A stretch of 45,921 nucleotides of DNA, taken from NCBI GenBank assembly GCA_021731625.1, contig JAKFXC010000016.1, positions 1 to 45,921 of the forward strand. The letters run 5' to 3'. The translations under genes and the position numbers were made by a program. This stretch comes from Candidatus Omnitrophota bacterium. Its GTDB lineage: Bacteria > Omnitrophota > Gorgyraeia > Zapsychrales > Fredricksoniimonadaceae. Each line of letters starts with the position of its first letter. The first letter of the stretch is position 1. The notes beneath the pieces are model-generated. The model had not been told where the DNA came from. It searched no databases and saw nothing but the letters and a program-made list of their open reading frames with translations. Below are positions 19,795-29,400 of the stretch, in pieces.

Positions 19795-20797
19795 GGTTGG
19801 TAAACTCCTTTAATTCTTCCAATTTTTGAAAAGCCCGCCGGGAATCAAGGGCATGTTCCGCCATGCGCATGCCCTTCATCAAATTGTCCACCGCCTCGGC
19901 GGTATAGAGCGCATACGCCGCATTAACCACCACAATGTTGCGCCGAGGACCATGCTCACCTTTGAGGATGGACAGAGCAATGTCCGCATTGGTGGCCGCA
20001 TTGCCGCCGATAAAATCTTCCGGCTTGGCTTTGGCAATGCCGAGTTCATGCGGATTAATGTCATAAGAAATCACGTCCCGGCCGTTAAACTCACTCACAA
20101 AGGTCTTGGCCGAGGTGGTGATCTCATCCAACCCGTCGGAGCCATGCACCACCAAGGCCCGCTTCAACCCTAAATTCTTAAGCACCCGGGCCATGGGTTC
20201 AGTGAGTTCCCGGCTGTAGACCCCCATCACCTGATGAGAGGCCTGGGCAGGGTTGGTCAAGGGACCCAAAATATTAAAAATGGTTTTAACGCCAAGTTCC
20301 TGGCGCACCGGGGCCACATTTTTCATGGCCGGATGCAGCCGTTGGGCAAATAAAAATGCCAGGCCGATTTTGTCTAGACACTCGCTTAAGAAACGCCCTT
20401 CCATCTGCACATTGACGCCCAGTGCTTCCAGAACGTCGGCGCTGCCGCACTTGCTGGACACCGAGCGGTTGCCGTGCTTGGCCACCACAATGCCGCAGGA
20501 TGCCACCACAATCGCTGCCAATGTTGAGATATTAAAGGTGTCCTTATTGTCCCCCCCGGTGCCGCAGGTGTCTAGGACCACACCGTGTTTGGTCTTAACC
20601 GGCAAGACAAATTTGCGCATGATCAAGGCGCAGGCAGTGATCTCCTCCACCGTCGGACCTTTGGCATTGAGGGCCAGCAAAAAATCCCGGATGTCTTGGA
20701 CATCGGCATGGCCGGCCATGATGAGCTCCATGACAATGGTGATTTCATCATGGTTGAGATTTTCGCCATGCTGGATTTTTAAGATATAATCACGCAT
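19781..20797 (-). CDS. trpD: Anthranilate phosphoribosyltransferase TrpD
   Basis: Transfers phosphoribose from PRPP to anthranilate, 338 residues. It has the PRPP-binding glycine loop DTCGTGGDNKDTFNIST, AKHGNRSVSSKCGSADVLEALG, FLFAQRLHPAMK, RQELGVKTIFNILGPLTNPA and VVHGSDGLDE. It starts directly after the trpG stop with no gap. No anthranilate synthase large subunit (trpE) is in the window. Confidence 0.97.
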   Translation of the reverse strand: MRDYILKIQHGENLNHDEITIVMELIMAGHADVQDIRDFLLALNAKGPTVEEITACALIMRKFVLPVKTKHGVVLDTCGTGGDNKDTFNISTLAAIVVASCGIVVAKHGNRSVSSKCGSADVLEALGVNVQMEGRFLSECLDKIGLAFLFAQRLHPAMKNVAPVRQELGVKTIFNILGPLTNPAQASHQVMGVYSRELTEPMARVLKNLGLKRALVVHGSDGLDEITTSAKTFVSEFNGRDVISYDINPHELGIAKAKPEDFIGGNAATNADIALSILKGEHGPRRNIVVVNAAYALYTAEAVDNLMKGMRMAEHALDSRRAFQKLEELKEFTNRAGK

Positions 20798-21364
20798 TTA
20801 GAGTTTTAAAAAATTGGCGAGTAAATTTTTACCCTCCCGGGTGAGTATCGACTCGGGATGGAATTGGACGCCCCAGACGGGCAAGGTTTTATGGGCCACA
20901 CCCATGATTTCACGGTCGTCGGTGGTCCAAGCGGTTGTTTCCAGGCACGCGGGAAGAGTTTTAGGGTCAATGACCAACGAGTGGTACCGGGTGGCTTCAA
21001 AAGGATGCGGCAGGCCTTTAAACACATTCTGGCCTTTGTGCTCGATCATGGAGGTCTTGCCGTGCATCAGTTTTTTGGCATTGATGATTTTGCCGCCATA
21101 CGCAAACCCGATGCCTTGATGGCCGAGGCAGACCCCCAGAATGGGAATTTGCCCGCCCAACTTTTGGATAATGTCAACGGAGATGCCGGCGTCTTCCGGA
21201 CGGCCAGGCCCCGGAGAAATCACAATTTTCTCAGGTTTCATGGCTTTGACCTGGGCGACGGTCAAAGCATCATTGCGCACAACGCGCACAGCGGCCTTGA
21301 GCTCGCCAAAATACTGCACGAGGTTGTAGGTGAACGAATCATAATTGTCGATCATTAAAATCAT
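20798..21364 (-). CDS. trpG: Anthranilate/aminodeoxychorismate synthase glutaminase subunit
   Basis: Class I glutamine amidotransferase of 188 residues supplying ammonia to a chorismate-using partner. It opens [19 protein letters not shown]. The nucleophile is Cys79 in [10 protein letters not shown], and the His/Glu pair is in [22 protein letters not shown] is the oxyanion region. Next to trpD it is best read as TrpG, but such subunits often also serve PabB. The start abuts the murA stop with no gap. Confidence 0.96.
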   Translation of the reverse strand: MILMIDNYDSFTYNLVQYFGELKAAVRVVRNDALTVAQVKAMKPEKIVISPGPGRPEDAGISVDIIQKLGGQIPILGVCLGHQGIGFAYGGKIINAKKLMHGKTSMIEHKGQNVFKGLPHPFEATRYHSLVIDPKTLPACLETTAWTTDDREIMGVAHKTLPVWGVQFHPESILTREGKNLLANFLKL

Positions 21365-22627
21365 TTATTCTTTCTCGCGGGAAACTTTGGCGCCGATCTG
21401 CAGCAATTTCTCGTCTAAATTCTCATAGCCGCGGTCTAAGTGATAAATGCGGTGGATCTCGGTCTTTCCTTTGGCAGCCAATCCGGCGATGACCAAAGCT
21501 GCGGAAGCGCGCAGGTCCGAGGCCATGACCGGCGCGCCAAACAATTGCTTGACCCCCTCGACGATGGCGCTGCCGGAATCTCGCCTGATCTGGGCGCCCA
21601 TGCGATTAAGTTCCGCAATGTGCATAAAGCGATCCGGAAACACCCGATCGGTGATCAAACTTACCCCCGGCGTAATGGCCATGAGCGCCATGTACTGCGC
21701 TTGCAAATCAGTGGGAAACCCCGGATGCGGGTGGGTGACAATGTTGGCCGGCCGCAGTTTCTTGCGGGATTTGATCCTTAAGTCATGGGAGCCAACTTTA
21801 TTGACTTCTACCCCGATCGAATTTAACTTATCGATTAAGGCCAGCATATGATTGTAATTGGCATCCTTGACCACAATGTCGCCTTTGGTGGCGGCTGCCA
21901 TGAGTAGAAAGGTGCCAGCTTCGATGCGGTCCGAGCCCATTTTATAGTTGACCCCATTTAACTTGCGCACCCCGTTAATGACAATGCGCGGAGTGCCGTG
22001 CCCGTCGATCTTGGCCCCCATGGCGCTTAAAAAATCCCCCAGCTCTTCGATTTCGGGCTCACACGCCGCAGATTCAATGACCGTCTCGCCGTGCGCCAGC
22101 GCGGCGGCCATCATGACATTGGCAGTGGCCAACACCGACGAGCCAAACGTCCCCCCCAAATACATTTGGGCGCCTTTGAGGCGCGAGGCCTGGGCAAGCA
22201 CATAGCCCCCTTCAAAACCGGATTTGACCCCCAGAGCCGAGATCCCTTTCATATGCAAATCCACCGGACGCACCCCGATAATGCAGCCGCCGGGCATGGA
22301 CACTTTGGCCTTGCCCAGTTTTGCCAATAGCGGCCCCAACACGCAAAAGGACCCGCGCATGGTGGACACCAATTTATAATCCGCCACATGATTGTTGGCG
22401 CTGCCGGAAATTTTGATCTTGGTGGGGCTGATCTCAACTGTCTTGCCCAGTGACCGCAGCAACTTGCACATGGTCATGGTGTCCCGCAGCTTTGGGACAT
22501 TGCGGATCTCGCACACGCTGTCGGTGAGCAGGGTGGCTGCCAAGACCGGCAACGTGGCATTTTTGGAACCGCTGACCCGGATCTCCCCGCTTAACTTCTT
22601 TCCGCCTTCAATGACGAATTTTTCCAA
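21365..22627 (-). CDS. murA: UDP-GlcNAc enolpyruvyltransferase MurA
   Basis: First committed step of peptidoglycan synthesis, moving enolpyruvate from PEP to UDP-GlcNAc. It has 420 residues, with the opening MEKFVIEGGKKLSGEI, SGSKNATLPVLAA, the active-site Cys115 in MPGGCIIGVRPVDLH (the normal fosfomycin-sensitive residue), GSDRIEAGTFL and HPGFPTDLQAQYMAL. It overlaps prmC by 20 bp and abuts trpG, linking wall synthesis to the trp operon. Confidence 0.97.
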   Translation of the reverse strand: MEKFVIEGGKKLSGEIRVSGSKNATLPVLAATLLTDSVCEIRNVPKLRDTMTMCKLLRSLGKTVEISPTKIKISGSANNHVADYKLVSTMRGSFCVLGPLLAKLGKAKVSMPGGCIIGVRPVDLHMKGISALGVKSGFEGGYVLAQASRLKGAQMYLGGTFGSSVLATANVMMAAALAHGETVIESAACEPEIEELGDFLSAMGAKIDGHGTPRIVINGVRKLNGVNYKMGSDRIEAGTFLLMAAATKGDIVVKDANYNHMLALIDKLNSIGVEVNKVGSHDLRIKSRKKLRPANIVTHPHPGFPTDLQAQYMALMAITPGVSLITDRVFPDRFMHIAELNRMGAQIRRDSGSAIVEGVKQLFGAPVMASDLRASAALVIAGLAAKGKTEIHRIYHLDRGYENLDEKLLQIGAKVSREKE

Positions 22628-23384
22628 TGAAAATCCTTTCTTTACCAGCCAAATCTTTATGAATTTCGATGTCGGAGATTGCTGCCTGGCCTTTCGCCAG
22701 TTTCTTAAGGGCTTTTGCCTGACCGTCGCCGAACTCCATCATAAGCCAGCCGCCTTCACTTAGCAAGCAAGGAGAGTATTTTATAATGATTTTGTAAAAA
22801 TTCAAGCCATCCGGCCCGCCATCCAAGGCCAGGGCCGGCTCTTGCTTAACATCAATTGGAAGCCCCGTCATATCCCCGGTCGGCACATAGGGAGGATTGG
22901 AAATTACCAGATCAAACGGTTGTCCGGGCTTGGCACAATACTTTCCCATGTCCGCATGCACGAAATTGATCCTTTGCGCGACGCCATGCTGTTTGGCATT
23001 CTGCTTAGCAAGTGTCAATGCTTTGGGGGAAATATCCACCGCCACCACCTGGGCCTTGGGCAGTAGTTTGGCTAAAGTCACCGCAATGTTGCCGGAACCA
23101 GTGCCCAAATCGAGGATGTGCGTCCCTTTAAACCTTTTTACCGCCAGCTCCACCAGAACTTCCGTCTCAGGTCTCGGCACTAGAACGCGAGGATCAATTT
23201 TAAATTCTAATCCAAAAAAATCCCAGGACCCCAAAATGTACTGCAAGGGCTCCCCTTTTCGGCGCCGGGCTTGATATCGCTTAAATTGCCGTTGCTGGCT
23301 GACGTTCAGTTTAATTTTTTTGGATAAAAGCTCACTGCGGGAACACTTGAGGATGTGGGTCAGGATAATTTCATCTTCGGACAT
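22608..23384 (-). CDS. prmC: Release factor glutamine methyltransferase PrmC
   Basis: Methylates the Gln of the GGQ motif of release factors RF1 and RF2. It has 258 residues, slightly short for the family. EPLQYILGSWDFFGLEF and VLVPRPETEVLVE precede the SAM site ILDLGTGSGNIAV. The catalytic NPPY lies at ~163-166. Its substrate gene prfA is 8 kb upstream, split from it by the giant gene and the ORF6N gene. It begins 17 bp after the giant gene's stop. Confidence 0.96.
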   Translation of the reverse strand: MSEDEIILTHILKCSRSELLSKKIKLNVSQQRQFKRYQARRRKGEPLQYILGSWDFFGLEFKIDPRVLVPRPETEVLVELAVKRFKGTHILDLGTGSGNIAVTLAKLLPKAQVVAVDISPKALTLAKQNAKQHGVAQRINFVHADMGKYCAKPGQPFDLVISNPPYVPTGDMTGLPIDVKQEPALALDGGPDGLNFYKIIIKYSPCLLSEGGWLMMEFGDGQAKALKKLAKGQAAISDIEIHKDLAGKERIFIGKIRH

Positions 23385-23390
23385 TGAATG

Positions 23391-23396
23391 ATTATA
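23391..23396 (-). promoter_or_regulatory. Possible -10 box before prmC
   Basis: A perfect TATAAT on the minus strand lies in the 17-bp gap between the giant gene and prmC, seven bases from the prmC start. A weak TTGCTT lies 16 bases further upstream. If used, it would give a leaderless or nearly leaderless prmC transcript. The match may be chance. Confidence 0.25.
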
Positions 23397-23401
23397 TAGC
23401 G

Positions 23402-26400
23402 TTATGTTGCCGAAGCAAGTGCGGAAGAACCCGGGGGGGCGGTAAGGCCCAGAAACAATTTCAAATCGTTCATGGGTTGGATGTTGATAATGACCGGCAT
23501 AAAGCCGGTGGTATTTTCCAACTGTTCAAGCATGGCGGGGTCGGGGTTGAATTTGATTTCCCCGGCGCTATTTTTGATCTGCAGAGCCTGATTGGTTTTG
23601 TCCGCGTTGAAATTGATACCGCCTGGACCGGATAAGAGAGCATTGTCTACTGCGCCGTCTTTCTTTGTCGAACGAAATGCCTCTTCAAACTCTTTATAAG
23701 ATCCGTGATGCAGAATGGTCCCGAAACACGACGTGCAATCGCCAGCGGTGTCCAAATCAAAGCTCCCCACTTTCCCTGTTAAAAATTCTTTGGGATTAAA
23801 AAATCCGAACTCGGTATATTTGGGCATTCCACTTTCATGGACAATACCAGTCTGATAGGGTTGCCCTGAATAAGATTTGGCAAAAACGACATGCATGAGA
23901 AGCTGCCATGGGGCCGCCCCAATCTCCCCCCGATATCCCATTCGTTTGCCGATCAACTCGACGGCATTTAATTTTACGCCCAATGACGCTTCCATTTTAT
24001 TGCTTAAAATATTCATGGCCTCCGGATCGTCTTCCACGTCAATAAATGAAGACGGCAGCGACCATTGCCCACCCTCATGAGGATTTCTTTTGGCAAAGAG
24101 CACTTCACCTTTCTCATTCATGATGACGACTGAGACAGCATATTTGGTGGGTAAAATCTTTCGGGTTGGGTCGGTGCCTTGATCATAAAACATTTTGCTT
24201 GGTTCTATGGTCCAATCAGCCGGGATTTGGACCTGCACCAAAGAACCAATCTTTTTTTGTATAGGCTCAATAACTTCTGAAATAAATTTATCCCGATTGG
24301 CCGGGGGAGCAATGAGTACTGGCATATCAATGGGCCTGACGCGGCCATCTGGCGTTAATATAAAATTATTAGATACCAATTCTGCAGAGGGAAATGAACG
24401 TCCTTTTTCCTCAAGTTTACCGAATAACTCATTTGCTGATGCGAGGTGCTGCTGAGTAATTGCAAATCCTGGCTTTGCCGCATGATAAACCATAGAATCA
24501 AGGTCCACGCCATCGATTAGCTCCATTGCTAATCCTAATCTCAATTGGCCATCAATGTTAATTGAAACCCTTCCATAATATTCCGGCCCGTTGAATTCTT
24601 GCAAATCAATGATGTTTTTCTCATCAAAATTAATCAGATAATCGATTTTTGCAGGATCTTTATTGACCTTTACCGCAATGATTTGACCATCTTCGGTTGT
24701 GACCTTGTAAATATCCTTAGTATCACCGACAAGCTCATTTATCGGGCCGGTGGCATTATTTAGGAGTTTTCCGTCCAGCTTGTATTGAGGGTTTTCTTGA
24801 CTTTGAATAAAATACTGCTCGCCTGTCATGGCTCCATCCGCCTTTTGATAATTTTTTACACCATCATAATTGCCCATATTTTTCATATTAGTGTCGATTA
24901 AAGCCGAAGCCTTTTGCCTCAGGACCGTGTCATCCATTGATAAAAGCTGTTCAAACGTGGCGGCCAAGACATCTGGAGTGGTCCTCCATTGATTAACTGG
25001 CCGGTCTAAAAGTGTATTGAAAATATACATCGCGGTATAAAATTCTGCGGTTCCCCGGCCCTGTGCGAGATGTGGAAGCAATATAAGCAACGCCAAGGCA
25101 GGATGCTTACTAAGACTCATCTGAACTAAATAAGACACAATTTCACTTGTAACAGCTTCCCGTCCTTTCTCATTTATAGAAAAAATATTCGGCATATTAT
25201 AAAATGCCTTCCGAAGCTCCTTGAGCTTATGTATAACCTCGTGTCTGACAATATCTTCCTGCACAAAATTTCTAATCCAACCCCTATTACTTTTCTTCCC
25301 TTGAAAAGTCTTTTTGATCCACCGATCCGCGATGGGTGAAAATTGTTTAAATTCTTTTTCTGTCCAATACGTGCGCCCCGAAACCAGGACATTCCCTATG
25401 GTTTCGGAGATTTTATCTATCTCCAGAAGGTCCCCAAAGACATATTTTTCACCTGGTATACTGTGGCCTATTGCCCCACGGGTATTAACCCGGTCGATCT
25501 TTCTTCCCAATAAAACAGTTTGGTCATTAACGATTTCCCGCTCAATGATACGTGACATGATTGCAAAATAAACTGCGGCACCGTCCTTCCCTTTATCGGA
25601 ATCAAGGTTACCATACAGTTCCTTTTTATTCACCAGATATCGCTCATTAAAAAGGCGCCACTGGTCATATATTTTTTGATCCAAAACATTATTGACATTC
25701 TCGATCAACACATTGACCATGCTATACAGCTCTGGATCAATGAATCTGGCCCTCTCTCTCATAATGTCGCTCACCTTGGCCAATGGTTTGCCATTAGCTT
25801 GCGCAATCATAAAATTGGTCCACGCACCCCTAAAAAAATATTCCAGTCTTTTTTGGGGATTATTAAGCGCGGTCAGGGCAAGTTTGGCAAATTCAGTTAC
25901 GGAATATTCTTTTCCCTCATTATATGGCTTAAGACCTTCATCAATCGCCAATTGGATATCGTCCACCACATAATCAAAATAATCTTCCCCTCCTGCCTGC
26001 GAAAAAATATTACTCCAATACCTATCTGGATTATTAACAAGGCCACTGGACATACTTCCAGTTTTAAGAATTTCGTTGAGCGTGGCGGTCACGATCTCTC
26101 TGGCCGATTTTAATTTTGCGGCGGGCGTTTGCAATTGGGCAACTGCTGCCGCCAGTGTCCCAGGCGCATTGGCCAATGCCCATGCCCCCGCTATTCCGGC
26201 AACTACACCCTGCGTAAACCTCCGGCGCGTCCACCCGGAAGAACTGCGCGAGAGCCCGGTCATTTCCGTAGGCAATGCCTTCCCCGTGGAAGCTATCCTC
26301 GGCGCGCTAGGATCAGGTTCCAAAATTTCAAAGGAATCCTCCAAGGCAATTTCTGTACCCTCCGCATTTAAATCAATACCCCCTTGCCCCATAGCAAAGT

Positions 26401-29400
26401 CTCTTCGAGCATTGTCAATAACCAGAGTCAGACGCTCACTAAAATCTACGACACTCCCTTGTTCCATCACGCTTTCTTTTTCGAAAAAACCAAAAAGAGC
26501 ATCTGTTCCACTTTCGGTGGCTTGCGGGAAACGCCTTCGGAAGTCCATCTTAAGACCTTCCCAAACACGATTTCCCTCAAAACTTCTTAAAGACATTCCA
26601 GAAAGAATACGCACTAAGGCCATGAGCAATTGGCTTTTAGTTTCTTCCGCATGTTCCTTACTTAGCGATTCTTTGCCAACGATCTCTTCATAATCAATAA
26701 ATTTTACCTGATTTGTATCATCGACTAAGACATTACTAAGGTTGCGTAAATCATCCCGGTTTACCAGCCCCTTTTGGTCCAGCTCACGATATATGTCTGA
26801 CAGTTGAACAATTAAGTCCAGCGCCTGGTCTAAAGATAAATTCTTATCACTGGCAATTTCCTCGGCGCTTGGACCTGAGACCAACTCATTAAATTCCAAA
26901 ATTAACACTTCATGATCAAAGGACAGCGCAACTAAGTCATAATTTTCGGCAAACCTAGTGCTGCCTTTTAATCTGCTGATGGTTGTGCTCAAGTTGGTAT
27001 AAAATGACTGTGCTGCTGCCGTATTCGAAATGATGTTAGCCTTGACTGCTTGGGTCACCCCCTGGGCATCGCTAAATGCATAGACAAGTCCATTTCCTCC
27101 GCGTCCCAAAACCTGCGTTGGATAGCGGTTGTAATTTTCTCTTACAAATTCCACGACGTGAAGGGTTCTAACAAAATCGTCAAAGAGACTCAGTTGTAAC
27201 TTTCGAGCAAGCTGGCCATATACTTGATATTGTTGATCTGCGGGCAACAACTCCAAAGGGCGGCCAAGCGTCGTATTGACGTCTTCCAAGATACGTGTAA
27301 GATTGGCAGTTTCCATCAATCTCGCCTCAGTGGAGAGGGTTTGGAAGAAACCCTTCAATATCGGCAAGAGCTCAGCAAACTTTCTTCCATTTGCGTACTC
27401 AAGCAGCTCATTTCCCCGGCCCTCCCTAAGTAAACGCATGGCCTTCTCGTCAGCTTGAATCTGCTCCCACGATTCTCCGGAAAATCCTGCCAATTCCAAA
27501 ATCTGGTTGACTGTATAGTTGCTTTCTCCGAAATCATTTAAACGGATTAGGTCAACACCGTGCCCAAATGAAGATTTTGAAAACCCTGAGGCGAGTGGAT
27601 TCTCGGATAAAGTGTAAACCCTTTGAAATACCATCACCAAATCATTCACATTAAAGTGTCCAAACTTGCGACGGTATTCTGTTATTCCTTCTGTGGTCAT
27701 TATATTGTTTAGAGATTCTAGAAAATCATCATTTTGACCTGTTACACGAAAGAGATCTGGAATGATAAAACTGGCAATATCTTGAATTTGAGTTTCCGAC
27801 AGTGCAGTTGTCGGCAATATATTCTCATGGACACCCAAATATTGCCCTGCCAGCTCCGCGATCAGCTCCTGTGCTTGTACCGATCGTTCAAATGCGTCTT
27901 TCGACAGCACAGCCCTATCCGCCAACACGGGGAGTTGGGCCGTGTCTGAAACCGCCTCATAATTTTTTAAAGGATCCCGATACGCGGCCACAGTATATAG
28001 GACTGTGCCGGTTGATTTGGTATCGGCTGTTGCATAAACCGATCCCGGAACGCTGCTTTGCTGTAGTTGTATGCCCTGGGTTAAATTTAAGTCCTCAGAT
28101 ACCTTGTTAAACAACTTGGCGGCCTCATCAATTAACTTTAACAATCTTTTATGTTCCGACTCTGCTGCTCTTGCTAGAGTATTAGCTTCTTGAGTTTTTC
28201 CTTGTTTTGCCAATTGATCGGCCTTATCAATATAACTTTTCTGCAGATGGGCCATGGTCTGGGCCTGGAGTTTTCCCAAAATATCTGTAAACACACCCAC
28301 TCCGCCACGCACTCGCCCTAAAAACTCATCTTTCTCTTTATCCGTTATTTTTCCTTCCTCTTTCAAAAAACTGCTAATATCAGCGCCGGCAATAGCTGCA
28401 ACAACACGCCGATCTATCTTCGTTTTCTCTAACGTTTTGTTTAAGACCTCTCTCTGCTTAACGTCTACGTCCTTTTTGGATTCCCGGTCAATAGCGAGTA
28501 AATTGGCAATAGGCATTTTCAATCTTGCCGCTGCTTCTATCTTGGCAGCATCAAAAAAGGGTTTATTGCGATGCTTTATATATGCCCGTAAGGCAGCAAT
28601 CCTCAAATATTCCTCCGCCTCAGGCAGAGTCTTATCCAAAACTCGACTCTTAAATTCTGTGCTCCTATTTAAGCCGGTCAACTCAAGAACCTTGTTTGCC
28701 GCCTTTTTGTGCTCCTCATCCGCTGTCCTGGATAAATCCTGGATATTGGTAAGGCTGGCCACCGGAGAAGGCCCTACAATCGTGTCGGCCAGCAACGCTG
28801 AAACCTCATCTCCTCCCTGGCTGTGTTCATATTCATGCGTGACCACGATGTTTCTAAAAATCGCCCGCAAGTCTTCAATGGAGGCGTTTTTATTGGGCCA
28901 CAATTTACGGTAAAGTTGCTCCATGTTGGAATCTAGTTTGATTCTTCCGGCCAGCCAGCTTTGGACGACAAATACGGCAATCTCAATGTTATTGATATCT
29001 ACAATGGTTACAGAACCATAACTTCGTCCTTCTTGGATGATGATATCTTTTCCCTGAAGGAGGGTATCCGTATCAGGAATTTTTCTGTCCAGCGGGACCA
29101 CGAAGACTACGGAATTATAAATGGTGCTTCCCGCAACATAGTGCGGGCGTAAAAGGAGTTTGTTTCCCTCCAAATTGGGTTCTATAAACAATTTATACGG
29201 CCTAAAAAGCGCATTGTATTGGGTGATTTTCTCAATAAATAGATGACTAAATCCATACGTATCCTTGACTTTTGCCAGCGCCTGTCCCTTGCTTGCCATT
29301 TCGTTAACTTCTTTGCTGAATTGAGACATGATCTTTTCGACAGCCGGGTTCTGTTGCTGTAATTCCTTTATCGTTTTAAATGGCGGTACAATGGGACGAT

